Source: Vibrio campbellii CAIM 519 = NBRC 15631 = ATCC 25920 (GTDB lineage: Bacteria > Pseudomonadota > Gammaproteobacteria > Enterobacterales > Vibrionaceae). From it: a DNA stretch of 64,000 nucleotides. Of this stretch, positions 48,821-57,485 are shown one piece after another. The position numbers were made by a program, and so were the translations under genes. The stretch lies in NCBI RefSeq assembly GCF_002163755.1, contig NZ_CP015863.1:124001-188000 (forward strand), read 5' to 3'. The notes below the pieces were generated by a model, which saw only the letters and a list, made by a program, of their open reading frames with translations, made no database searches and was not told the origin of the DNA. Every line of letters begins with the position of its first letter. Positions within the stretch are counted from its first letter, which is position 1.

Positions 48821-49246
48821 TCAGTCTTTTAGCGGTACGACCAGCATGTCGACAGGTGAGCAGTTAATAAGCTGACGCGTCGAAGAAAGAATCTTGCTCC
48901 AGAAATCTTGGTGATGACCACAAACCACCAAATCAATGTTGTAGTCCTGAATGGTATCGCACAGCTCGTTACTCAAATCACCGCTACCGACTAACGTATG
49001 CGTGATTGGGTACTCTGCATATTCTTCAAAGTTCGCTAATTGTGTACGAGACGCTTCCATCGCTTGGTGCTGCGCCTCTGCCATGTTGATGTCGATAAGC
49101 CCGGTGTAAAGCTCGGCGTAATTCACATCGATATGAATGAAAGAGACTTTCGCATCCAGAGGTTTAGCCAGCGATACGGCTTTCTTAATCAACACTTTAC
49201 TGTCGTCTGAGAGGTCGACTGCCACAAGTATGTGTTTGTAACTCAT
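48821..49246 (-). CDS. uspA: Universal stress protein A
   Basis: 141 residues. MSYKHILVAVDLSDDSKVLIKKAVSLAK and the C-terminal LVVCGHHQDFWSKILSSTRQLINCSPVDMLVVPLKD match the E. coli UspA subfamily, which forms dimers and does not bind ATP well. It is divergent from ftnA; uspB lies two genes away, as in enterobacteria. Confidence 0.94.
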   Translation of the reverse strand: MSYKHILVAVDLSDDSKVLIKKAVSLAKPLDAKVSFIHIDVNYAELYTGLIDINMAEAQHQAMEASRTQLANFEEYAEYPITHTLVGSGDLSNELCDTIQDYNIDLVVCGHHQDFWSKILSSTRQLINCSPVDMLVVPLKD

Positions 49247-49402
49247 ATTGCTATCTCCTTGATAAGGTCATAGTGTCAGATTAGCACTAAGTGTCAGAAA
49301 ATTTTGCTGAAGTGATCTCATATCAATATCGTAGGTACAAAGTCTTGCCTCAGTAATCATGTTATAGTGGCGCAAAACGTATGCACATAAATAGGAGTTA
49401 AC

Positions 49403-49930
49403 ATGCTGTCTCAAACTATGGTTCAACAATTGAATGAGCAAATTAACCTAGAATTTTTCTCATCCAATCTATACTTACAAATGAGTGCTTGGTGTGAAGA
49501 CAAAGGTTTTGAAGGTGCGGCTGAATTTTTACGCGCTCACGCCGTAGAAGAAATGGAGCACATGCAACGTCTTTTCACTTACGTGAGCGAAACTGGCTCA
49601 ATGCCAATCCTAGGTGCAATTGAAGCACCGAAGCATGATTTTGCGAGCCTAGGCGATGTTTTCCGTGAAACCTACGAACATGAGCAAATGATCACGGAAA
49701 AAATCAATAAATTGGCACATGGTGCATTTACAAGCCAAGACTACTCTACGTTTAACTTCCTACAGTGGTACGTGGCTGAACAGCACGAAGAAGAGAAGTT
49801 GTTTAAAGGCATTTTAGATAAGATCGAATTGGTAGGTGAAGATGGTAAGGCATTGTTCTTCATCGATAAAGATCTAGCACAAATGGCGAAAGAAGGTTCA
49901 TCTTCAATTATGGATGCTCCAGCTGCATAA
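49403..49930 (+). CDS. ftnA: Non-heme ferritin
   Basis: A 175-residue bacterial ferritin that stores iron as a 24-mer. The ferroxidase ligands are visible in INLEFFSSNLYLQMSAWCE (Glu17), AEFLRAHAVEEMEHMQRLF (Glu50, His53) and LQWYVAEQHEEEKLF (Glu and Gln). AGGAG precedes the ATG. It lies between uspA and uspB. Confidence 0.95.
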   Translation: MLSQTMVQQLNEQINLEFFSSNLYLQMSAWCEDKGFEGAAEFLRAHAVEEMEHMQRLFTYVSETGSMPILGAIEAPKHDFASLGDVFRETYEHEQMITEKINKLAHGAFTSQDYSTFNFLQWYVAEQHEEEKLFKGILDKIELVGEDGKALFFIDKDLAQMAKEGSSSIMDAPAA

Positions 49931-50020
49931 CGCGTTCTCAACGCGCTAAGTAGCGGGTTAAGGGCGAAGCATTGATCGTCTTTATCTCTTAAGCATCACT
50001 GAAGATGTAGGGAGGAAAAG

Positions 50021-50344
50021 ATGATCAGTGGAGACACAATCTTATTTGCGCTAATGGTGGTAACTGGGCTCAACATGGTCCGTTATCTTACCGCTCTTCG
50101 TTCTCTAATTCACATCATGCGTGAAGCGCATCCTTTGCTTTATCAGCAAGTGGATGGCAATGGATTCTTCACCACCCATGGTAACGTCACCAAACAGGTG
50201 CGGTTGTACCATTACATCAAGAGTAAAGAATATCACCATCACCACGATGAAATCTTTACTGGCAAGTGTGAAAGGGTGCGTGGGTTATTCATTTTATCGA
50301 CCGCTTTACTAGGTTTAACGCTACTGGCTGCCTTCATTTTATAG
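50021..50344 (+). CDS. uspB: Universal stress protein B
   Basis: A 107-residue inner-membrane protein with helices at both ends (MISGDTILFALMVVTGLNMVRYL; GLFILSTALLGLTLLAAFIL) and a His-rich loop. It matches E. coli UspB in length and order; the exact role in stationary-phase ethanol tolerance is not known. GGAGG lies upstream. Confidence 0.93.
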   Translation: MISGDTILFALMVVTGLNMVRYLTALRSLIHIMREAHPLLYQQVDGNGFFTTHGNVTKQVRLYHYIKSKEYHHHHDEIFTGKCERVRGLFILSTALLGLTLLAAFIL

Positions 50345-50418
50345 GCCACCGAGCAGTGATTGGAATTTAAGCGCTTTTCCCTCTCGACTTTTGTAGTTAG
50401 AATAGCGCCCGCAGAAAG

Positions 50419-50449
50419 CAAGGATGTGCATTACGCACATCCTTTTTTA
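50419..50449 (+). terminator. uspB terminator
   Basis: AAGGATGTGC-attac-GCACATCCTT followed by TTTTATTTTT. Confidence 0.88.
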
Positions 50450-50498
50450 TTTTTGGATTTTGGACAAACCAATCTAAATAAGTAATTGAGCGTTACCA

Positions 50499-51686
50499 AT
50501 GAGTAAGAAATTTGATGTTGTTGTAATCGGCGCAGGTGCGGCAGGTTTGATGTGTGCAGCAGAAGCAGGCAAACGCGGACGCAGTGTGCTCGTGCTGGAT
50601 CATGCAAAAAAGCCAGGACGTAAAATCCTTATCTCAGGGGGTGGTCGTTGCAATTTCACTAACTATGATGTGACTGCAAATAACTATCTCTCACAGAATC
50701 CACACTTTTGTAAATCAGCATTATCGCAATACACTAATTGGGATTTCCTTGCTCTAATTGCTAAGTACAACATATTGTTTCATGAGCGAGAGCATGGGCA
50801 ACTATTTTGTGATGATAGTGCAAAAGATATTGTTAACTTGCTTACCAGTGAATGTGAAGAAACTGGGAATGTACAGTATAAGTACCAATCTGAAATTATC
50901 TCGATTGAACGTATCAATAATAATGCTTTTGAAGTCAAAACTACTCAAGGTACATTCAAATGTGAATCGCTAGTTATTGCCACCGGTGGGCTATCAATGC
51001 CACGCCTTGGAGCTACGCCATTTGGCTGGAAAATTGCGGAGCAGTTTGGTTTGGCTGTTGTACCGCCTCAAGCAGCATTAGTACCGTTTACATTAGATGG
51101 GCGTGAGAAAGGGCTTACGGAGCTAACCGGTACAGCTTTACCAGTACGTATAAGTTGTAATAACAAAGAGTTTCTTGAGGCTCTATTGTTCACTCATAGA
51201 GGTATATCTGGTCCATCTGTACTACAAATATCTTCGTATTGGAACCCTGGTGATTCTGTTACTGTAGATTGGTTACCGGAAACGAATGCATTGGCGTTTT
51301 TAGAAAAGGCAATTGCTAAGAACCCCATTCAGGAACTAAAAACGGCACTATCAAAACTGCTACCCAAACGATTAGTTGAATACTTTATTGAACTAAATGT
51401 TTTTGAAAATAAACCTCTTCGTCAGTTTAACAAGAAGCAAATTGAAGATATTGCTTTAAATCTTCATAACTGGAAGATAAAACCCAACGGCACTGAGGGG
51501 TATCGAACAGCTGAGGCCACTTTGGGGGGGGTTGATACCAATGAGCTTTCGTCTAAAACAATGGAATGTAAATCAATAAAAGGCCTATATTTCGTTGGTG
51601 AATGTATGGATGTTACTGGCTGGTTGGGTGGTTACAATTTTCAGTGGGCATGGTCATCTGGGTGGGTTGCTGGTCAGAATGTTTAA
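50499..51686 (+). CDS. yhiN: NAD(P)/FAD-dependent oxidoreductase YhiN (HI0933 family)
   Basis: A 395-residue flavoprotein: VVVIGAGAAGLMCAAEAGKRG (FAD site, res. 7-27), KPGRKILISGGGRCNFTN, and C-terminal FVGECMDVTGWLGGYNFQWAWSSGWVAGQ. It is the usual neighbour downstream of uspB. Codon use is more A/T-ending than in the genes to its left, so this allele may have been exchanged. It is the last backbone gene before the mobile-element block. The reaction catalysed is not established. Confidence 0.88.
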   Translation: MSKKFDVVVIGAGAAGLMCAAEAGKRGRSVLVLDHAKKPGRKILISGGGRCNFTNYDVTANNYLSQNPHFCKSALSQYTNWDFLALIAKYNILFHEREHGQLFCDDSAKDIVNLLTSECEETGNVQYKYQSEIISIERINNNAFEVKTTQGTFKCESLVIATGGLSMPRLGATPFGWKIAEQFGLAVVPPQAALVPFTLDGREKGLTELTGTALPVRISCNNKEFLEALLFTHRGISGPSVLQISSYWNPGDSVTVDWLPETNALAFLEKAIAKNPIQELKTALSKLLPKRLVEYFIELNVFENKPLRQFNKKQIEDIALNLHNWKIKPNGTEGYRTAEATLGGVDTNELSSKTMECKSIKGLYFVGECMDVTGWLGGYNFQWAWSSGWVAGQNV

Positions 51687-51701
51687 TTGTTGTTTTAGAA
51701 C

Positions 51702-51769
51702 AATAAAGATTGCACACTGTCGATAAAGTTTGTACAAAAGTCCATTTTGGAATAATAAAGTTTGTACAC
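51702..51769. repeat. Three direct repeats like an IS21-family terminus
   Basis: aataaagattgcacac (51702), gataaagtttgtaca (51722) and aataaagtttgtacac (51754) are three copies of one motif in 68 bp. Multiple terminal repeats of this sort are typical of IS21-family ends. No istA/istB follows; the IS66-type element starts 12 bp later. Confidence 0.55.
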
Positions 51770-51781
51770 TAGGCTATAATA

Positions 51782-53359
51782 GTAAGTGTTCACCAAGCCC
51801 TATTGACACAAGAAATGTGATTTCGCGCACTTGATCCAACTTTAGCTGTTGAGTGCTCATTTTGGCACTTCATCATGGCTCCATGACCAGAAAGAAAACA
51901 CCTAAATACCAAGAAGCACCGCCTGAGGTCTCCAACTTGAACGAGGCTAAAGTCCTTATTGATGAACTGTGGGAGCAACTTCGACATTATGAAGACAAGC
52001 TCAGTATCAGTTCTAAAAATTCATCAAAGTCTCCCTCATCGGATAGCCCGAAAGAGCGTTATGAGCGAAAAAAGATGAAAGCTCTGGTGGTCGCAATTCG
52101 AGAGGAGCTAAGGAAGGCCACACAGGGCATCAAAGAAAACTCTAACCGTTAAAAGACACCGATGTCGTTATCGACTGTTTTCCTGAAACTTGCCCTTGCT
52201 GTGCTCGGTCTGATATTGATGTTCAAGGTGGCCCTTACTACCGCCATCAAGTATTTGATATACCTAAGCCCACCGTCTATATCACTGAATACCGCTTGTT
52301 CTCCGGCCAATGTCGTCGCTGTAAAGAAACCGTGAAAGCACAAAAGCCTGAGAATGCATCGCAAGGCATTATTGGGCCGAACTTATAAAGTTACATCGGT
52401 GTGCTAGCTGGGCAATACCACTTAAGCGTTCGAAAAATACAATCACTACTCAAAGAGCAGCTTGGTACAACGTTTTCTGTCGGTGCGATTAGTGAAGCCC
52501 AAACGAAAGTCGCCTCGGCCTTAACCCCGCTGCATCAAGCGATAAAGCAAGCCTTAAAGAAGGCACCGCTGATTCATGCTGATGAAACCTCACATCATCG
52601 AAATGACGAGCAAAGTCTCCGTTGGTGTTGGTTAGTCGCTAGTGATGACCTTGTCTATGAGCAGATACTATATTCTCGCTCAACCTCGTCAGCCAAAAAA
52701 GTTATCGATGAAAACTACGCAGGGATTGTAGTCAGCGACCAATGCCCAAGCTATAACTGGATAGCAGCAGATCGCCACCAATTGTGTTGGGCGCATGTTA
52801 AGCGCAATCTTCAACAAATGGCCGATTATAGTGGCGGTGGACACACGGCTTACATAGGAAGACGCCTCTGCCTACTGACCAATGCTCTCTTCCATACCCG
52901 ACATCGTTATGAACAAAGTGAATTAGATTATTCACTGTGCTTACGGCGGATGCGGCGCTTGCAAAAATCATTCGATCATTGGTTGAGTAAAGGTACCGAT
53001 ACCATGGTTCAACGATATCGGGGACGGTGTCAGCTACTAATCAAACATAGAGAGAGCTTGTGGGTTTTCCTCAAACAAACCTCTATTCCGTTAACGAATA
53101 ATGAAGCAGAGAGATGCATTCGAGGCTTTGTTATCCAAAGAAAAATCAGCTTTGGGACAACCTCAGATGCTGGCGATAAATTCCGAAGTTGGATCCATAC
53201 GCTCATCGAAACCTGCAAAAAGCGTAGACTATCAGCCATGTCAGTGTTGGCAGACATCATCACATCTGTCGTTGAGAAGAAACCGTACCCAAACGTTTTT
53301 AATCTGTAGTCTTGCTCCCTTCAATGATGACAAGTCAAGCTACCTTGGTGAACGGTTAC
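51782..53359 (+). mobile_element. IS66-family insertion element, complete ends but inactive transposase
   Basis: 1578 bp bounded by inverted repeats: left GTAAGTGTTCACCAAG (51782-51797), right, read inward on the minus strand, GTAACCGTTCACCAAG (53359-53344), 14 of 16 matching and both starting with the IS66-typical GTAA. It carries only a transposase gene (tnpC type) and no tnpA/tnpB. Flanking 8-mers (ctataata and gattttgc) differ, so no target duplication remains; a later deletion or rearrangement on one side is implied. Confidence 0.85.
51883..53309 (+). pseudogene. IS66 transposase, frameshifted and with a nonsense codon
   Basis: Frame 1 encodes the N-terminal leucine-zipper part (MTRKKTPKYQEAP...) and stops at 52150-52152. 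The protein continues in another frame with the zinc-finger part (ETCPCCARSDID ... GQCRRCKETVKAQ), is broken again by TAA at 52386-52388, and then runs through the catalytic part: HADETSHH, VVSDQCPSYNW and NNEAERCIRG supply the D-D-E triad. With two lesions it should be inactive. Confidence 0.88.
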
Positions 53360-53610
53360 GATTTTGCAACCAAACTGAACATGTTCGTAAACACGGCAAA
53401 GGTGTTACAGGTTTTCAGCGTTTTCGTTGTATTGAGTGCAAGCGCTCCTTTCAGCTTGATTACGCATACGAAGCATATAAGCCCAATATCAAAGAAAAAA
53501 TCATTGATATGGCGATGAATAGCTCTGGTGTTAGAGAAACAAGTCGAGTATTAAAGGTGGGCTATAACACCGTGCTACGCACTTTAAAAAACTCTCGCCA
53601 AGGCAAGTGA
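53360..53610 (+). pseudogene. insA: IS1 InsA, N-terminus missing
   Basis: The frame FCNQTEHVRKHGKGVTGFQRFRCIECKRSFQLDY ... GVRETSRVLKVGYNTVLRTLKNS is the IS1 InsA zinc-finger and HTH protein. The first residues were replaced when IS66 sequence joined here, and no start codon of its own is left. Confidence 0.82.
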
Positions 53611-53615
53611 CTTCG

Positions 53616-54036
53616 ATGCCTTTCGATAAAGAAAATATCTCTCTCATCTGTGAAGTTTGAAGTTGATGAGCAATGGTCGTTCGTAGGTAATAAGAAAAAT
53701 CGACGTTGGCTTTGGTATGCATGGGAGCCCCGCTATAAACGTATCATTGCTCACGCATTTGGTAAGCGTAATACTGATGCACTGCGTTCGTTACTCGCTT
53801 TGCTCAAACCGTTCGATATCAGCTTCTCTTTTACAGATGACTTCAGCGTTTATGCAAAAGAACTATCGAGGGAAAAGCATTTTGTCAGTAAAAGGTTCAC
53901 TCAGCGAATTGAGCGAACCAATCTGACTTTACGCTCCAGATTAAAACGTTTAGTACGCAGAACTATCGGTTTTTCCAAATTAGGGATGCACGACAACGTG
54001 ATAGGAACATTCATTGAGCGGGAGTTCTATCTTTGA
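53616..54036 (+). pseudogene. insB: IS1 InsB with a 7-bp tandem duplication frameshift
   Basis: It starts MPFDKENISLICEV and then stops. TGAAGTT is duplicated at 53651-53657 and 53658-53664, and removing one copy restores ...ICEVDEQWSFVGNKKNRRWLWYAWEP... to the end (GMHDNVIGTFIEREFYL). The downstream part carries the IS1 DDE region. Confidence 0.8.
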
Positions 54037-54143
54037 ATCAACTGATTGGAGTCATGACCCAAACTTTCTCGACCATTTACTCAAGAGTTAAAAGGGTAAA
54101 AAAGTTACATTTTCTATCTCAATTTCCTAAATAATGCATTATT

Positions 54144-55352
54144 CTATTTAATATGTTTCACTTGACTAAAAACTAGAAGAATAGAAACTAAAACTTGAAC
54201 CGAAAAGCACGAAACAAAAACAGTGGAGATTCCAAAATCAGCAACAAAAAAACCTGACAACCCCAAACCAATAGGCATAAGTAATTTAAACAAAGAACCA
54301 GTAATACCGGACACTTTACCTATCACGTCATGCTCAAACTTTTCCTGGCGATAAGTCCATATACAAATGTTGCTATATAACCCTACTGCAGACACCCAAA
54401 AGAAGGATAATGCTAATGATAGAGCGCTAGGATATAAAACGGGGAGTATAAAACCAAATGATTCTAGAAAAATTGACATAATCAAAAGTCGGCCTAAACC
54501 AATTCTCTTTCTTACTATTTCGGCACTAAATGAACCAATGATTCCTCCAATTCCTGCGCCAGCAAAAAGATAACTTACCTCCAAAGCATCAAAACCAAGA
54601 GTTGATTTTCCAAAGTATATAGACTGAATCCAAAAAATAGCTCCAGTAACATTAATAAACATCACTGCCAATGTAATATCAACCATACATTTATCTTTTT
54701 TGAAAGCCCACCAACCTATTTTTAAGTCAGAAAATACACCATTGTTTTTTTTAGTTTTAATTTCTTCAATTCTAATTTTTCTATTTTGTATAAGAGCGAT
54801 AAAAAATAATAAAGAAACCAATGGGAAGATGTCATAAGCAGAAGAGTAAAATAAGACTGCCCCGGAAATTATAGGGCCAATTGAATCCATAAAATTATAG
54901 AGAAAACTGAAGCTAGAAGTTGCTCTATTTTGAAGTTTACTTGATATAGCAACCTTCATCATTCTCCCTCTGCCTATATTATAACCGTAGCTAAATGCGC
55001 TCATGAGAAATGCGCACGGGATTAAATAATATACAGCATCGTTACTAAATCGGACAAATATATAAGATAACAAAATGGTTACCAATTGCCCCAGCAGCAT
55101 AAGGTTAGACCAAGATTTTGGATTTCTATTGTCTACTAAAACACCGATGAAAGCAGCAAATAGCAGTCCAGGTAAAAACTCTACAGCACGGATCAATCCC
55201 ATAAATTCAGACGAGCCTGTTAAATCAAAAACTAACAGAGGCAAAGCTATGTCATAAATTTTCGTGCCAAGAACTACGAATGCGGTGCTAAAGAAAGCGT
55301 AATAAAACGTCTTATTTACCCATATGCTCTCAGATTTTGATACACTTTCCAT
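54144..55352 (-). CDS. MFS transporter, probable exporter of the island product
   Basis: 402 residues with about 12 membrane helices. The N-terminus (FYYAFFSTAFVVLGTKIYDIALPLLVFDLTGSSEFMGLIRAVEFLPGLLFAAFIGVLVDNRNPK) shows the loop 2-3 signature of MFS_3 (enterobactin-exporter EntS-like) transporters. It is the last gene of the minus-strand operon and starts right at the stop codon of the kinase-like gene. An exporter at the end of a biosynthetic operon suggests product secretion or self-protection. A weak palindrome AATAATGCATTATT (54129-54142) follows. Confidence 0.82.
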   Translation of the reverse strand: MESVSKSESIWVNKTFYYAFFSTAFVVLGTKIYDIALPLLVFDLTGSSEFMGLIRAVEFLPGLLFAAFIGVLVDNRNPKSWSNLMLLGQLVTILLSYIFVRFSNDAVYYLIPCAFLMSAFSYGYNIGRGRMMKVAISSKLQNRATSSFSFLYNFMDSIGPIISGAVLFYSSAYDIFPLVSLLFFIALIQNRKIRIEEIKTKKNNGVFSDLKIGWWAFKKDKCMVDITLAVMFINVTGAIFWIQSIYFGKSTLGFDALEVSYLFAGAGIGGIIGSFSAEIVRKRIGLGRLLIMSIFLESFGFILPVLYPSALSLALSFFWVSAVGLYSNICIWTYRQEKFEHDVIGKVSGITGSLFKLLMPIGLGLSGFFVADFGISTVFVSCFSVQVLVSILLVFSQVKHIK

Positions 55353-56000
55353 CTAATCCAATTCCTTTGATATTATTGTACTTACAATATTTAGTAATTC
55401 ATCGATGTGATAGTCATCTGCATTTTCTATAACATACCAATTTCTAGCTTTTGCCATAGACTTGAGAGCATCGAGTGAGCGAGATTGATACTCCATGAAA
55501 CTATCTTGACCTAATTTTCGTTTAGAAAACTGGGGGGAATGTAACCCTAGCTCAGTCGGTCTGTAAATTTTTCGCCCCCAAGCGATTTGTGGAGAAGTAC
55601 ACAACAAAATAGTAACGTCTGGTTGTGGTACTAGAGAATAAAGCTCTTGAAGGTCAATATCTTTACTTTCCCACCCATTTGCTAAGAGCTTTGATAGGAA
55701 TTTATAATACCAGCCATCAACAACAACTGAAGTTTCATCTCGGAATCTATTGTATATACTGTTTCTAAGCAATACATGCCAACTAGCTTGCAAATACAGC
55801 CAAAATTCATCTGGCAAGTCTCGACTATCTCCACTATTCCATAAAACGTCTTTCAGCTTACTACCAACCTTATTAATAAATTCACTTTCACATAGGAACT
55901 CTTTTCTTTGTGTAGTTGCAATGGATAGTTCTTGAGATAGTCTAGTAACCAAAGTGGTTTTTCCAGCACCATCAATGCCTTCCAATGAAAATATCTTCAT
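55353..56000 (-). CDS. Thymidylate-kinase-like P-loop kinase
   Basis: 215 residues: MKIFSLEGIDGAGKTTLVTRLSQEL holds a P-loop (GIDGAGKTT, res. 8-16) as in dTMP kinases. The DR[YF]-type base of the substrate site reads VVVDGWYYKFLSK, and a LID-like RK...R region follows. It is unlikely to be the housekeeping Tmk: the sequence is divergent and sits inside a biosynthetic operon. It may phosphorylate a nucleoside- or other hydroxyl-bearing intermediate. It overlaps the preceding gene by 29 bp. Confidence 0.78.
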   Translation of the reverse strand: MKIFSLEGIDGAGKTTLVTRLSQELSIATTQRKEFLCESEFINKVGSKLKDVLWNSGDSRDLPDEFWLYLQASWHVLLRNSIYNRFRDETSVVVDGWYYKFLSKLLANGWESKDIDLQELYSLVPQPDVTILLCTSPQIAWGRKIYRPTELGLHSPQFSKRKLGQDSFMEYQSRSLDALKSMAKARNWYVIENADDYHIDELLNIVSTIISKELD

Positions 56001-56940
56001 GCTTCCTCTCTAAAAAATCTATAGCTAAATCTCCAAGTGGCGGGTAATAGCTTCCACCATTAATTTCTTTTGTTAAAAGCGTCTTTTTCTCTATGATAGT
56101 TACTTTGGTAATATCTATCATAATAGACGAAGTTACATTACTGAATTCCATCTTACGTCCTGTTTCAACTTGACGCGAACAGACTAAGCTCCCCAAGTCA
56201 AACTCACAATTAATTTTATGAGCGCTAACACCAAAAGGTTCAGACAATAAGAATGACCACCCAGGAGAGTCTAAGCCTCTAAAATAAGGTAAGAATCCAT
56301 TATGGATATTGATAATACCGTTTTTAAATATATCTATGACGTCTCTGGAGAACTTACCGCACCCCATTGTAAAAACTAAGCTACGAGAAAATTTATATTT
56401 GCATGCTTTAATAAGCTCATCTTCAGTTTGAACAATGTCAATTAAAACAATATCATTGTCAAATCTAACATTTTCTTTTTTTTCACTAGGATACCAAACT
56501 TTACTTTTACAAGAATAAGGCTTATTTAAAGTAAAATTGTTAAATAATATTATATTACAATATATGCCAAATTTTTCCTTTAGACAGTCTGCGTAACGTA
56601 AAATCTTATCACTTATAGATGGGGAAATAATGAGAATATCTGTGTAATGCGACTTCTCATTTGAGTTAGACAAATCATAGCTATAAGCTCTATTCTTACT
56701 CTTATTTTTAGTTGCTATTTCGAATAGTTTTGACTCTAATGAAAATAAATCATCTTTCATGCATAAAGTAGGGTTGTTAGAAGTGAAAATATCTATCAAT
56801 TTAAATAACTTAATGCATTCTTCTACTGTTGATACGTTTAAAATAGCATTCTTTAATGTAGATACGTGATTTATTTTTAATTCATCAAATCTGAATTTAT
56901 ATAAATCTATGATATTGGAGGCAAGTTTTCTATTAAGCAT
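55972..56940 (-). CDS. Formyltransferase-like enzyme (10-formyl-THF dependent)
   Basis: 322 residues. The N-terminal 95 residues are a helical region of unknown role. The C-terminal part is a formyl_trans_N fold with GCGKFSRDVIDIFKNGIINIHNGFLPYFRGLDSPGWSF; the expected catalytic triad is present as Asn211, His213 and Asp248. Family members formylate amino groups of tRNA-bound Met, amino sugars or peptides. The DegT-type aminotransferase two genes upstream could make the amine. It overlaps the cupin gene by 34 bp. Confidence 0.8.
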   Translation of the reverse strand: MLNRKLASNIIDLYKFRFDELKINHVSTLKNAILNVSTVEECIKLFKLIDIFTSNNPTLCMKDDLFSLESKLFEIATKNKSKNRAYSYDLSNSNEKSHYTDILIISPSISDKILRYADCLKEKFGIYCNIILFNNFTLNKPYSCKSKVWYPSEKKENVRFDNDIVLIDIVQTEDELIKACKYKFSRSLVFTMGCGKFSRDVIDIFKNGIINIHNGFLPYFRGLDSPGWSFLLSEPFGVSAHKINCEFDLGSLVCSRQVETGRKMEFSNVTSSIMIDITKVTIIEKKTLLTKEINGGSYYPPLGDLAIDFLERKHEDIFIGRH

Positions 56941-57479
56941 TCTACTTCTCTATCGCTCAGGATAATACTCTTTGAGTCGGACTTAGACTCGAAATTGATT
57001 TTCGAACCTTGTTGATCGTACATTGCCCAACTTTCAAATACTCTAGGACCTCTAATTAATATTGTAATTAAGTCATTAGATGGTACAACTGTATGAATCT
57101 GACCAGCAGTCAGTTTGTAAGTGTCACCACAAACAAGATGATTGACATCGGAGATAAAATTTGATTTAAAGTCTCTTTTATATATAGTATGAGTTAAATC
57201 TCCTCTAAGTATAGTAGATATAAATGACCATTTGTGATCATGGAGATTCTCCTGATATGAATATGATTTATCACCATATATATTTACTCTAATTTCAATA
57301 TCTTCGTATTTATCATAATATAGGCATATCTTAGTAAGAAATGGATTAGACTCACTTCGTCCAGACACAAAAATTCTTTCTTCTATACAATGGTTATAAA
57401 TCGAAAGAAGCTCCCTCTTGAGAGCCTCTCGTGAAGAAGAAGTAATGTCTTTAAATATATCTTCTTTAAATAACTTCAT
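56907..57479 (-). CDS. Cupin-like protein
   Basis: 190 residues. ENLHDHKWSFISTILRGDLTHT and CGDTYKLTAGQIHTVVPSNDLITILIRGP give the two cupin motifs, with likely metal ligands His80, His82 and His129. Such folds include small dioxygenases and isomerases as well as non-enzymatic binders. It sits 6 bp after the DegT-type gene in the operon. Reaction unknown. Confidence 0.65.
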   Translation of the reverse strand: MKLFKEDIFKDITSSSREALKRELLSIYNHCIEERIFVSGRSESNPFLTKICLYYDKYEDIEIRVNIYGDKSYSYQENLHDHKWSFISTILRGDLTHTIYKRDFKSNFISDVNHLVCGDTYKLTAGQIHTVVPSNDLITILIRGPRVFESWAMYDQQGSKINFESKSDSKSIILSDREVECLIENLPPIS

Positions 57480-57485
57480 TATTGT

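Larger units (their letters stand above)
53360..54059 (+). mobile_element. IS1-family element, 5' truncated at the IS66 right end
   Basis: The right terminal repeat (54038-54059; minus strand GGTCATGACTCCAATCAGTT) matches IS1-type ends. The left repeat and the first codons of insA are absent: the sequence switches at 53360 from the IS66 repeat straight into insA. Both transposase frames are damaged. Confidence 0.82.

Noticed and set aside
53101..53610. 169-codon frame across the IS66/IS1 junction as a fusion gene
   Set aside because: Its first half is an out-of-frame reading of the IS66 transposase; only the part from 53360 is real InsA sequence.
55353..56000. Housekeeping thymidylate kinase
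   Set aside because: The P-loop fits, but the protein is divergent and embedded with overlaps in an A+T-rich biosynthetic operon next to IS remnants, so a tailoring role is more likely.
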